NCBI RefSeq assembly: GCF_026151205.1
Contig: NC_087073.1
Span: forward strand, 20,364,837-20,428,836
Length of the DNA: 64,000 bases
Direction of reading: 5' to 3'
Source of the DNA: Bolinopsis microptera
Lineage: Eukaryota > Ctenophora > Tentaculata > Lobata > Bolinopsidae
Below the pieces are notes generated by a model. It made no database searches, was not told the DNA's origin, and saw only the letters and a list, made by a program, of their open reading frames with translations. Positions 31,649 to 42,432 of the stretch are shown piece after piece (position 1 is the first letter of the stretch; every line of letters begins with the position of its first letter). The translations under genes were made by a program, and so were the position numbers.

Positions 31649-34500
31649 ATGAATTAATTTCAATGAAATGCTAAAATATAAACCCATTAAAATGTTTTAT
31701 TATATTGTGGTTACCAATTTTAAAATTAAATTCATTTGCATTATAAAAATATTTTCTGTGTCCACACAGACAAAAAATCACAATAACAAACATCACTCAC
31801 ACTTTTCAGGGACATTGCCCTGAATCATGAGCTCACTCATCCTCCTTCCAAGCGTTTCTAAAACACTTTTCTCTGGTGAGCTACATTTCACAAGGTAACT
31901 TTTCCAGAGGTTAAATAAATCAGTTGCTCTAACCATGAACGGCAGAAGTGCATCAAGATACCCCAGACAGTCAGTTAATTTTCCGTTAATCTGTAGAAGT
32001 TGAACGTTAGGGATGATGTCTTTGTAGTTTTCCTTTTCTGTCGCTTCCTTGATCACAACCACTGTCTTTATTTGAGTTAACAATTGGGTATAAGCAACTG
32101 AACAGTCCTTTTCGATAGCCAGTTTAATCAGCTTATTAAAGGGGGGATGGTGAATCAGACATCTTGATAAAAGATGCATATTTTGGCTAGTTACAGTTTT
32201 TGCATTTATCATGAATGTCATGATTTCTGGAACATAACGAAATGCAAATGGACAAAGTTTTTGGTCTGAATTTTTCATCTCCCATTCCAATGTTTTGGTA
32301 CGATTCTCAAAGTATAAATATCCTACTTCTCTCCTTACACGACCACTTTTCAGTTCACAGTACGTTTTGATCCTGCTATGATCGAGTGGTTCACAGCTAT
32401 CAATAAATTTTATAAAAGCTTGATCGACATACCCTGAACTTTCATTCTCCCATTCATCTTTTTTAGTCAGTAGCAATTTTAGAAGAACCTCTGTCAGTTG
32501 CACTGGATTTAGAATACTGCAATTCAGTTCACAACATTTGATGATTTTGCTATAATCTGATGGTTCACGGCTTTTGATAAACTTAATAAAAGCTTTTGAT
32601 ACACAGTCTGAATTTCCCAGCTGTTTCATAGCATCAGCAAGTTTCAGTGCAAATCCATCTGCTTCTGTGAGATCATGTTTTTCAAGCTTTGAAAGTGCTT
32701 CAAGAAATTTTTGTTTCTCCTTCAATATGCCACAGATGTGTACAATTTCTATTAGAGCATTTGTATTATCAAAAGCTTTATCCATTTCCTCGCCTATTGG
32801 CAATACAATTTGTAGTCCGTTCCTGGCTTCCTCTAATGAGTCCTCTTGTTGAGCTATTTCTTTTAAATGAAAGAGACCTTCTTTAGGACTTGATTTGAAC
32901 TTCGTTTCTACTGCACAGTCAGTACGCATAAAAACCAAGGAGAATCTGCTGTAATATACATTTACAAATGAAAAATGTTCGTAGAATCTCGGACTTTTAG
33001 ACTTACACCACAAAGATGATCCAACTTCATCCATGTTAAAATTTATCATCTGATTCACAGGCTCAGTGCAATTGCAATCAAAGTTTTCGTTGATTTTAAC
33101 AGTTGATGCGGTCAAAGGTAAAAACTTATTAAAATTTAATGATTTTCGAATTTCTTCATATTTTATAGGATGTTGACTACAGTCACCATCTGTGTCACAA
33201 TCACAGGTACATTCCTCAGGTATCTCTGATGATTTATAAATAGTAAGGTCAGCAATAGAGAGATAAAGATGGTATCTTCTTTTGCCTTGTTTCTCCTTGT
33301 CATGAGCTAAAACTTGTCTTATCAGAGAAAGTACTCTGCTATCAGGATCCTTTAACCAGTCCTCATTGCTGATAAAAGATTCGGAACTTTTACTATAATT
33401 ACCTTTAGTCCAACCAGACGAATATTTATCATCATACTTGTGCCCTTGAAGAGCCCAGGATAACAGAGGAACATCAACTGAAAACATGAAACTTTCTAGA
33501 AGATTGCTTATAGTAGCAATGCTTTGAGCCTCATCAAATGGAGCAGGTGTTACTCCAAGTTCCTCATTCTGACACATGTGATATACTAAGCAAGTTAAAT
33601 GTCCATCAGTTATCTCTCCAAAGTCTAGCAAGCATTCAGAAAATAAGGCTATGTATGAGCAACTAGATGTAACATTGTCTTTATTCACAGCAAATCTAGT
33701 ACTCTGATTTTTGTACGTAACTTTGATGTTTCCATTGAAACTTGTCTCATAAATTGAAGGTAACATTACTACAACGACTCCAAAAGCATCTTTAGGCATA
33801 GTTTCAGGTAATAGACAGGGCTTACAACCAATCCCACCTACAAAAAGCTTGTGAAGTTTGGTATAAACTTTGATATTAGAACTCATTCCAAGCTTGTGAA
33901 TAATATCTTGGTTTGAAAGAGCTTCTAAGTCCTTGGTAAAGCTTTTGTTTATCAATTCTATGTTGCTGCTGTCAAGGGAAACAAAATTCTTTAATTCATC
34001 AGCAGGTGAGAAATCCGCATTACTACTTAGCAAATCTTTGAAAACTCTCCCAGTCACAGGGGTGGGTATTACACCAATATTGGGAACTTTTGCTAGTGGT
34101 AAGCGAGGAAGAAGACAATGCACCTTTTCATCATATACTGCAAAAACTGCGGATCCTTTAAGATGGGCATCAATAGCAGCAATAAAATCAACTTTAAGAT
34201 CTTCTACTGATCTAACATTTTCATCAAAATCACGCGGTGTTTTTGGTAATATGATTTTAGAACGCTTACTAACAGGTTTAGTTGCCTCATCACCATCTTC
34301 TGCAGAGTCATCGTCCTCAGAGAACGATGATCTCTTATGAACCATTGCAGCTGGCTACCTGAAGATTTCATTATTTATCATCATTAGCAAGCATATCATA
34401 CATAGACATTACAACCTGTTCAAACCGGAGAGCACCATTAATATTTCATCAGATAATTATAACGCAATATGTTCTATTTGGACAAGAAGGGAGACACAAG
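31649..34500. repeat. Tandem duplication unit B
   Basis: Second unit of the tandem pair, carrying the intact 850-codon gene. See 28791-31631 for the shared landmarks. Confidence 0.9.
31793..34345 (-). CDS. Divergent 2OG-Fe(II) oxygenase-like protein, intact tandem copy
   Basis: An 850-residue ORF with an acidic, Lys-rich N-terminus (about 1-35). Residues about 150-300 resemble P4H-like 2-oxoglutarate/Fe(II) oxygenase proteins known from fungi and other microbes: KLHKLFVGGIGCKPC, then GVVVVMLPSIYETSFNGN, VTYKNQSTRF, ALFSECLLDFGEITDGHLTC, and LLSWALQGHKYDDKYSSGW. In those families the matching places carry the metal-binding HxD (in xPHxDxxK) and a CxHEV His. Here they read KPCLLPE and CLLDF, so both appear lost and a non-catalytic role is likely. 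The C-terminal half (about 480-850) is helical, with an internal repeat (AFIKFIKSREPSDYSKI and AFIKFIDSCEPLDHSRI), and is not recognised. The coding region is a single exon; an acceptor-like ATCTTCAG just upstream of the ATG suggests a 5' untranslated exon. Family assignment is by eye and the function is unknown. Confidence 0.65.
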   Translation of the reverse strand: MVHKRSSFSEDDDSAEDGDEATKPVSKRSKIILPKTPRDFDENVRSVEDLKVDFIAAIDAHLKGSAVFAVYDEKVHCLLPRLPLAKVPNIGVIPTPVTGRVFKDLLSSNADFSPADELKNFVSLDSSNIELINKSFTKDLEALSNQDIIHKLGMSSNIKVYTKLHKLFVGGIGCKPCLLPETMPKDAFGVVVVMLPSIYETSFNGNIKVTYKNQSTRFAVNKDNVTSSCSYIALFSECLLDFGEITDGHLTCLVYHMCQNEELGVTPAPFDEAQSIATISNLLESFMFSVDVPLLSWALQGHKYDDKYSSGWTKGNYSKSSESFISNEDWLKDPDSRVLSLIRQVLAHDKEKQGKRRYHLYLSIADLTIYKSSEIPEECTCDCDTDGDCSQHPIKYEEIRKSLNFNKFLPLTASTVKINENFDCNCTEPVNQMINFNMDEVGSSLWCKSKSPRFYEHFSFVNVYYSRFSLVFMRTDCAVETKFKSSPKEGLFHLKEIAQQEDSLEEARNGLQIVLPIGEEMDKAFDNTNALIEIVHICGILKEKQKFLEALSKLEKHDLTEADGFALKLADAMKQLGNSDCVSKAFIKFIKSREPSDYSKIIKCCELNCSILNPVQLTEVLLKLLLTKKDEWENESSGYVDQAFIKFIDSCEPLDHSRIKTYCELKSGRVRREVGYLYFENRTKTLEWEMKNSDQKLCPFAFRYVPEIMTFMINAKTVTSQNMHLLSRCLIHHPPFNKLIKLAIEKDCSVAYTQLLTQIKTVVVIKEATEKENYKDIIPNVQLLQINGKLTDCLGYLDALLPFMVRATDLFNLWKSYLVKCSSPEKSVLETLGRRMSELMIQGNVPEKCE

Positions 34501-34795
34501 TGACATCATTGTTAAACTATGTTTATGGGGAATAAATGAACATTCATTCTTGCATTTTTCAGATATTTTGAATGATCAGATTGTGTTAAATTGTAATAAA
34601 TTATGTTTGGTCTTTCAAAATACACTTGGTAGTTAGAAAAATGACAGTTCTAGCTTTTCAGTTGATTTGTTTATTCATCACGTTTGATGAGGTGATTGGG
34701 TGACACTTGAAAGTAAAACAAAATTTAAAGTAAAACAAAATGTTATTTTATACCCACAATCAATTCATATTTTTTTAAAAGTCAACTTATTCAAA
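34501..34795. other. Spacer with no gene seen
   Basis: AT-rich sequence between the upstream flank of the oxygenase-like gene and the LINE 3' end. A promoter for the gene may lie here but no motif is convincing. Confidence 0.4.
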
Positions 34796-34799
34796 CAAT

Positions 34800-37530
34800 A
34801 TACATTAAATAAATAAATAAATTCTAACATTTATTACACGCTTCGACATTAAAATATACCCAACAAAGATGTACATTAAAGTCATTCAAGCGAGACTTAG
34901 TGTTGAAATAGCAAGATTATGGACTTTTTAAACAGTTCAGATTTTATGAACAAATATTTGTATGAAGTTACCAAAATTATGCACTTTCATATCAGTTCAG
35001 ACATTATGGACAAATATTAGAAATATTATCAAAAGCTAGTTGGAAATAAAACGTCTTTAGGGCATTTTTAAAACATTCTACAGATGATAATGATCTCACT
35101 GAGTAGGGTAGTTCATTCCAAATTTTTGGTCCACAAAACATAAATGCAGCATCTGTTCGTCTGAAATGAGGAGCAGGAGGAACTTTCAACAAATAAAAGT
35201 CATCATCTAGTCTGGAACTTTGTCTTCGTACTTCCCTTAGATTGACGTGTCCTTGTAAGTACTGAGGGGCTATGTTATTAAGACACTTGAAGACCAGAAG
35301 TGATATTTTGAACTTAATTCTGAACCGAACAGGCAGAAAGTGGAGCTTTTTGAGGTAAGGCATGATAGGTTCACGTATCTTTTTTCCGTAAAGACCAAAG
35401 ATAAATCTAGCAGCATTGTTCTGTATCTTTTGTAGCTTATGAAGATTCTTTTCTGTTAGTCCATAATAGACTGAGTTGCAGTAGTCTATGAAACAGAGGA
35501 TATTGGAGTGAACTAGCTGAACTTTTAGGTCATGGGAAAGCTTCGAACCGATTCTTGCTAAGTCCCTTTGATTCAAATAACATACTTTGGAGACAGCATT
35601 TATTTGAGAGTCCAGATTCATTTGGTGATCGAAAAGGAATCCCAGGTTCTTGGCCTTGCTAACAGGGCAGATTGAGAGGTCTCCTAAATCCATTGTCTGG
35701 ATTGGGCTGACATATGGTCCTATATCAATGAACTCTGTTTTTTCATCATTCAGTTTTAGGAAGTTAACTGTCATCCATTGCTTTATCTCCAGAAAGCAAT
35801 TTTTCACAGCTGTTAAATCAGGATTAGAACTGTGAACATCAAAAGTAAAGTACACCTGTGTGTCATCTGCATACAAATGTATCGAGAAACCATATTTTGT
35901 GACAATTTCTTCAAGATCTCTGGTATACAATATGAACAGTAGTGGTCCTAAAATGGATCCTTGAGGTACACCAATATCCAGATAGCCTTCAGAAGATGTG
36001 GCTTTTTTTACTTTAACCTTGAATGTGCGATTATTAAGGTAACATTGTAACCAGCTGAGTGCTAGTTCTGTAATACCATACGCATTCTTGAGTTTCGTAA
36101 GAAGGAGGTTATGGTTTATGGTGTCGAAAGCAGCTGATAGATCTAAGAGTAGAAGCACAACATTCGATTTGCTGTCAAACGGATCCGGAAAAGTCAATGC
36201 GGCACTCGGGTCCTTGGTATTGTCGTCGGTATATTGTCCATTATTTACGTTCTGCTTTCATAGTTCAAACAATAGTGAGCTCTAAATATACAGCTTTAAA
36301 CCGATTAAGTATGAATGAATAAAATACATGACAATCCGCACTCCTATAATTCAAAAGCATGAGTAACTCGAAGTGATGTACGATTTCTAGAAAGTTTAAA
36401 TTAAATTTGGCGCTCACAGGTCCTCGTGATCATGTGATCGCCGCATAATGTTCTGTAAATGCGCAGGGCACCTTCAAGCTTAAATTATTCACCATACTGA
36501 GGCAGTCAACCAACGCGCGGCTTTATTTTTATGATATGATATGTTTTGATTGTTATTAATAAATACCAAAATTTAAATTTGTTTTAAAAAAAAAAAAAAA
36601 AAAAAAATCATCATTAGAATATCATTATGTATTTTGGTAACTGCAGTTTCACAACTATGGAATTTTCTATAGCCTGATTGATATGGGGAAAACAGGTTGT
36701 TGACATCAGCATATTCATTTAATTGGCAATGAACTACTTTTTCTAGTATTTTGGACAGATAAGTTAGATTGCTAATCGGTCGATAGTTTTTCAGCTCATC
36801 AACATCTAAGGTAGGTTTCTTGAGTCCAGGCCTAATAGATGCTTCTTTTAGGGCAGATGGAAACTTTCCGACTCTTAGTGATTCATTCACGATGTAATGG
36901 ATGATTGGGAGAAGCTCGGGTAAGCAGTTCTTGAAGAGCCACATTGGTATGACATCGAGTACGCTTGATTTATTGGGAAGACTCTTAATTAAGGTTTCAA
37001 GGTCTGATAATGAGACTTCCTTAAACTGATTAAGTCTACACTTTGCATTATCTATCGAAGTAGAGTCACTGGTACCTTGACCGTTTAGGGAAGTGTTTTG
37101 AATTTCCTTCTCAATATTAGAGTAAATGGTCTTTACTTTTTGATCGAAGAAAGTCTTGAGTTTGGCAGCCACTTCGATATCTTCACCATTTGGCAATTTG
37201 TTGGAGCCATATTCCTTATCTAAAAGTTTATTTATGACTTTATAGGTCCCTTTCGAGTCTCCTTTGCAAGAACTGAGCTGTTTATCATAGTAGCCATCCC
37301 TAGCTCGATTGATAGTGATTTCTGCGTCAACACATTTTTCAAAATGAGTAGTTTTAAACTCATCATTCTCTGGATACTTTTTGGCTTTTCGTTTTGCCCT
37401 TCTCCTCTCTCTGACAGCAATTTGACATTTATTATCCCAAAAATCAGACTTTTCAGCAGTAAATCGTTTCGTAATAAGTGGGGCATGTTTTGTACACATA
37501 ATTGTCACAATGACCCTATATAATAATATA
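34800..37530 (-). mobile_element. 5'-truncated CR1/L2-like LINE with split reverse transcriptase
   Basis: Minus-strand non-LTR retrotransposon. The first coding part (37508-36608) covers the linker after the endonuclease (KHAPLITKRF, RRRAKRKAKKYP) and the RT start (KNYRPISNLTYLSKILEKVV, SPYQSGYRKFHSCETAVTKI). The second (about 36176-35004) holds the RT core (LLLLDLSAAFDTINHN, GVPQGSILGPLLFILY, catalytic LYADDTQVYF) and the usual C-terminal tail (GPKIWNELPYSVRSL). No endonuclease domain is present, so it is 5' truncated. The 3' end is marked by an (AAAT)n tract around 34805-34822 on the plus strand, typical of CR1/L2-type ends. A 429-bp insert splits the RT; the remaining ORFs look otherwise open, so insertion is not old. 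Confidence 0.88.
36177..36605 (+). mobile_element. Polyadenylated retroinsert inside the LINE
   Basis: Removing about 429 bases restores the RT frame exactly (ILMMI joined to DSKSN), which defines the insert. It ends in 22 A residues (36586-36607) with an AATAAA about 25 bases upstream (near 36558), so it is a reverse-transcribed polyadenylated RNA in plus orientation. At most 1-2 bases could be duplicated at the junctions, unlike normal LINE-driven insertions. No ORF or tRNA-like promoter was found in it, so a 3' fragment of a transcript is more likely than a SINE. Confidence 0.7.
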
Positions 37531-38541
37531 AAAACAACCGTTCAAAAATAAATATATTCCCTATCTCCAATATTGGGAGAAAAATTTGAATATCAACCTT
37601 TGCCTTGTGGCTCCAAATGCAAATCTAAACTGTTTATATCAATTCATATTTGGTTCAAATATCTAAAGTCAAAATAACCATTTCACAATAACCATTTCAC
37701 AGATGTGGGGACATCAGGCTTTTATGTTCATAAACATAATAGAGATTAGGCGGAATGACAGGCTGAGCGCGGCCCAGTAACCTGCTGGCAACCCGCCGAA
37801 AAAGCGTCCCCCCTGTTGGCGCCCCCTTCCCTTTTTGGGCCCCTTCTTAAAATTGGACAAATTATAAGATTTTATCAAATAATAAATATCTTTATCTCTA
37901 ATAATAATATTAATATATAATCATATCATGTATTAATATTATATTATCCACAAGTATTAAAAGAAATTTGTAATATTGGTAATGGTCATGAAAGCTCATA
38001 AATATATATTTTATTATTATATTCACATAGCCATGAGTCTAGACGCGTACTGCATGACACGCTTGTTTTACAAGTAGAATAGACTTTCGTGCGCTACTGC
38101 AAGCGAGAGGCTCTAGTTAGATCAAATTTATTCATATATTCACTTGTCGCGCGATGTACTACTGGGTCGCGCGCGCGCATCCAATAGTGCTTCTCGCAAC
38201 CACCGATCGCAACCACCGATTTTATGCAAATCGGCGAGATGCGAAGGATTGACATCGTGAATCAATATATTTACATATTAAACTTCATGCAATGTATATT
38301 TATTAATTAATTTTTTAGCATGAATGAATTAAAATAAATATAATACAACTTTTTTTGCTGAGCCCTTTGGCTAGAGAATACTTTCTTAGATATTTTGGAC
38401 AGTTTTTAATATTGGTAATGTTAATGAATTGTAATTGATTGATATGTAATATTTAGGTCCGTGGCCAGTTTTCACACTTTTTACCATTGACACATTTGAT
38501 TTATGTTTTACTGTTCATTCAAATAAATTTCCTGAAATGTC
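37531..38541. other. Intergenic, with one dispersed repeat
   Basis: AT-rich sequence. At 37705-37779 lies a diverged copy of the repeat at 49248-49321 (shared words TGACAGGC and GCCCAGT, and TTATAAGCAT-like spacing). A G/C-rich patch (37780-37850) follows. Nothing else is recognisable. Confidence 0.4.
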
Positions 38542-38543
38542 TA

Positions 38544-39699
38544 GGGTAAAGCACATAATTTTGTCATTTTTTGGCAATTTTCCGACTGCCTGATATAAAC
38601 CATGGGTTTTAACCTCTTCTGAAATTCCGATTTAGATGAAACCTCCACCATGTTATAGTAGACAGTCTAGGCAAGTTCTAACACAAAAATGATAGAAATT
38701 GCTGGGGTTGAAGATGTTCAAAAAAATTATTTTGAAAAAATGACAAAATTAGGTGACTTTACTTAATTTTGTCACCCCGAACCTAATTTTGTCACTTGAA
38801 GATTGTGCAAAAAGTAACCGTTTCTTGGTATTTTATACTACCTGGATGCATCATTCGAGCGCTTTTTTACCAACATTGACCTCAAAAATCCCAAAGATAT
38901 GATGTTTTCATAGTTTTGTAGCTTGATGAAAAGATGACACTTTTTGGGTATCTAATCTTAGAAAATAGCCCCCAAATGCCCCTGAAACCACTGGCATCTT
39001 AAAAAACGATTGGTTCTAGGTCTAGGTTGAAATTTTCATGTCTGTAGATAGATCACTTGCTTAGTAATTTCATCAAATATTTTTTTAGTCATTTTAGATT
39101 GAAAAAATCAGATTAGATCATCTATATTTCTCGGCGAAAATATGCTATTATAAGTGTTATGCTATTATAAGTGCCTTATACATATCCTATGGCCAAAAAA
39201 ACTTCAGAATAGTTGTATAAGGCCATTTTCAACACAATCTGTGATTTACAAGAAATTTGAAAAAGGTCGATTTTTTTGACAAAATTAGGTACTTTTGGCA
39301 AAATCGAACCTAATTTTGTCACCCTCTGTAACTTGAACAATAATTGCGCTAGAGAATTGAAAATTTGTACGTATACTTCTGCTGTAGAAGATATTTGAAA
39401 TATGCAATGGCATGAAGCTAGCTCAATTACTTTTGAAATAGCAATAAATCAAAATTTTGAAAATTCCTTAAGAAAACCTTAAGGATCTTCTTTATTTTTC
39501 GGGTTAACAGTTTCGCCTTCATTTTTGACACAGATGCAAAAGAGCTAGAAACTTAAACTTTGTAGGAGCAGTTTCAGCAAAGTCTAAGCTTTCTTTTTAT
39601 ACACAAACCTTTTCTTTCAAGCTGAAATTCCGAGCCGAGGCAGTTTTTCAGAGCAAAATGACAAAATTAGGTACCCTGACAAAATTACGTGCCTTACCC
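38544..39699. mobile_element. TA-flanked inverted-repeat element (mariner-like)
   Basis: Ends GGGTAAAGCACATAATTTTG at the left and, inverted, GGGTAAGGCACGTAATTTTG at the right are flanked by TA (38542-38543 and 39700-39701). The motif ACCTAATTTTGTCA and its complement recurs near both ends and inside (38746-38800, 39276-39325, 39655-39690). There is no transposase ORF. A TA duplication suggests the Tc1/mariner group, but the family is not certain. Confidence 0.65.
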
Positions 39700-39730
39700 T
39701 ATTATGAAATCGTAAACGATTTATTAATGA

Positions 39731-40330
39731 TGCAAAAGGGGTGGGTATGTATCTCTCCGCCACAATTCATTGAGAGATGTGATAGCAGAGCTATTAGAAA
39801 CTGCTGGCTGTAAAGATGTTATCACTGAACCTCTCCTCATTCCTGTCAACGGGAGAGAACTTCCTGCAGGGGCCAACAAAGCAGATGGAGCTAGATTAGA
39901 TGTTAGTGCTAGGAGTGTATGGAACCCATTGGAAAGGGCATTTTTAGATGTAAGAGTATTTCATGCTCAAGCTCCTTCCAATAAGGCTCTTGGATCTCCA
40001 ACCACTATGTACAATAGCCACGAGAGACAGAAAAAGAATTTATACAATAAAAGGATTGTAGAAGTCGAACATGGGACGTTTACACCGATAGTCCTATCAA
40101 CTACTGGGGGTATGGGAAGGGAAGCTAATAAGTTCTTCAAGAAGTTAGCGGATAAACTATCTAGGAAATCAGGCCAACGATATAGTGAGGCAATGACATT
40201 TATTAGGAAGAGAGTAAGAGTTGACCTATTGAGAACAACGATCATAGCTCTTAGAGGAGAGAGAGGGTTTAAAAGTAGTAGTGCAGTAAAAATAGCAGAA
40301 TTAGACATAAATTTGGAGCCAGTTCTTTAA
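39731..40330 (+). mobile_element. Retroelement-type C-terminal domain, 5' truncated copy 1
   Basis: An open frame starts without ATG (GGYVSLRHNSLRDVIAELL) and runs to a stop at 40330. It contains GARLDV, AFLDVRVFHAQAPSNK, HERQKKNLYNKRI, VEHGTFTPIVLSTTGGMG and a basic C-terminus. This domain is common as dispersed fragments in invertebrate genomes, at the C-terminus of reverse-transcriptase-like ORFs. The RLDV and FLDVRV spacing resembles a PD-(D/E)xK nuclease core, which is my inference. It begins 31 bases after the TA-flanked element. Confidence 0.6.
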
Positions 40331-40612
40331 ACCGGCTTACTTATACTACTTAAAGGGTGTTCAAGGGTTTTCTATTGAATTTATATTGAATTTTATATAG
40401 GGTAATTGTTATATTATGTGTATATTGTTTGAATAATTTCTCGATTAAGACCTGAAAAAAAAAAATTTATTAATGATTAGACGATTAAATGGATCATCAG
40501 CCTTTATAGTATGAAAAAGGCCAAAGGTATTGCTATGCATTGTAATGTACTTTATCAGTCGCAGACTGCGATCCGATCTGCCCACAACTTGTATTAGTTC
40601 TATCAGGAGTTA

Positions 40613-41077
40613 GGTGGATACGTTTGCTTGCACCACAATGCCATTAGAGACACTGCAGCCTTCTTCCTACAAGAAGCAAAGTGCAAGGATGTAAGGATAG
40701 AACCTCCACTCCTGCCTGTCCAACCAACTTCATTCTCCAGGAATACCAACACCCAGGATGAAGCCCGTCTGGATGTAGCAGCTGTTGGACTGTATGCACC
40801 ATTCGAAAGAACATTCTTTGACATCAGGGTCACTCATCAAATTGCGACTCAAATACATTTAAGCCACTAGATAAAATCTACAGTACGCATGAGAAAGAGA
40901 AGAAAGATCTCTATGAAGAGAGAGTATTTCAGTCAGAGAAAGGGTCCTTTGTCCAACTAGTCTTTACAACATCTGGAGGTATGGGTCCACTTTGCACTGT
41001 GTTAGTAGATCGTTTCTCTGAAAGGATAGCTGACCACAATAAAGAAGCTAAGAGCCAGGTCAACAAGAAATGCGGCC
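40613..41077 (+). mobile_element. Retroelement-type C-terminal domain, frameshifted copy 2
   Basis: A second, diverged copy of the same domain in the same orientation. It reads GGYVCLHHNAIRDTAAF, ARLDVAAVG, RTFFDIRVTH, then a one-base frameshift near 40840-40850, then KIYSTHEKEKKDLYEERV and LVFTTSGGMGPL. It is cut off at 41077 by a 67-bp hairpin repeat. Confidence 0.6.
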
Positions 41078-41144
41078 CGTTCGCTAACCCTTGTCCTTGA
41101 CTCTTTTGTGCCTTCGGCACTTTGAGTCATGGATCGGGAAAAAA
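41078..41144. repeat. 67-bp hairpin repeat, copy 1
   Basis: Identical base for base to 49655-49721. It contains a nested stem: TTGACTC and GAGTCA outside, GTGCC TTC GGCAC inside. This may be the structured 3' end of a retroelement. It directly abuts the truncated retroelement domain. Confidence 0.8.
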
Positions 41145-41595
41145 TCACATCAAAATTGTTATCGAGAGTTACAGAGGTGAAACAATTTTGCCAACCACTA
41201 CAATAATTGATCTTTACCTTAACCTGATAAAAACTTCAAGATCATAAAACGTCACCAAGTGTTTGTTAAATTTTACTTCTACATGGAAAGATGAAAGTTT
41301 ACCATCGAAATTGTGGTATTCTATATTAGTGACGGCTTTATTTATTATTTTTGGTCTTATATAATGATAATCTAGCAGTCAGAAAACCATAAAAATGCTA
41401 TTTTCAAGAGTTATCTAGTTTATTTACAATTTTGTTATTTATTTTGTCAAAAGTTTTTATTTGACCTAGTTTGTATGCATTTATAAAGTTAGAACTGAAA
41501 TATGGTGGTTCTTTTATAGATGACATTTTATTTTGCAAAGTTAATACACAAAATACTCTCCATCATAATTTATTATATATTATATGTATTATTCA
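41145..41595. other. Intergenic spacer, nothing recognised
   Basis: AT-rich sequence between the hairpin repeat and the RTE fragment. No ORF or repeat end could be assigned. Confidence 0.4.
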
Positions 41596-41597
41596 TT

Positions 41598-42251
41598 AAA
41601 GTAGGAGACACGGCTATTCAGCAAGTCAGCAACTTCACTTACCTTGGGTCGATTATATCAAGTGATGGGACTATTGACCGGGACTTGTCTGCACGGATCC
41701 AGAAAGCCTCAGGAGCATTCAATCAGCTCGGTAATATTTGGAAGAATCGCAATATCCAAACTAACACCAAAATACGGATATATGTTGCAGCGGTTCTAAC
41801 AATATTACTTTATGGAAGCGAAGTCTGGAACACTACCTCAAAGCAACTACATCGCTTCGAAGTTTTCCATCAAAACTGTTTGAGGAGAATCCTTCGAATT
41901 AAGTGGTTCCACCGGACGAGCAATGTTCAAGTGTTGGAGCGGGCAAGAATAAACCCGGTTATAACCTACATCAGTGCCAACCGTCTTCGCTGGTTTGGAC
42001 ATGTTTCTAGAATGCCGGACACCAGGCTACCAAAGTATCTACTTGACTGGACACCTGCTCACGGCCGAAGATCACGTGGGCGGCCAAGAAAGAATTGGCG
42101 AACCTGTGTCCTGGAAGACGCAGTAACATTTACAGGAGATTCAGACATTGTATTTGATAAGGTCCGTGAGTTGGCAGGAAATCGCAAGCACTGGAGAGAG
42201 ATGATACGACATAAGCAGCAATTCCTTGGTGCAGGCCACTCGAATGATTGA
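41598..42251 (+). mobile_element. RTE-type LINE fragment, C-terminal reverse transcriptase
   Basis: An open frame with the typical C-terminal part of RTE/BovB-like reverse transcriptases: FTYLGSIISSDGTIDRDLSA, LLYGSEVWNTTSKQLHRFEV, RILRIKWFHRTSN, RLRWFGHVSRMPDTRLPKYL, RGRPRKNWRTCVLEDA. The catalytic palm lies upstream and is missing, so the copy is 5' truncated at about 41600. The 3' end has a short TATCAAG tandem (about 42262-42276), as RTE elements often do. Frame upstream of 41598 is chance AT-rich sequence. Confidence 0.88.
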
Positions 42252-42432
42252 GGAGACCTTATCAAGTATCAAGTAAGTATTATTCAATTATACGCAACTT
42301 CTTATTTAATATGAAATTCAACACAACATTTACATACCATCTGAATATTGAAATAATTCAAGAATAAAGGGATAACATTTAGCAACTCATCAATTCTGTC
42401 AATAAAAAGTCTTTGATGGCTCATCAAAGATG

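Noticed and set aside
29721-34340. Several plus-strand ORFs of 65-161 codons (29721, 30991, 32574, 33933)
   Set aside because: They are antisense shadows of the two oxygenase-like genes and reoccur at matching places in both copies.
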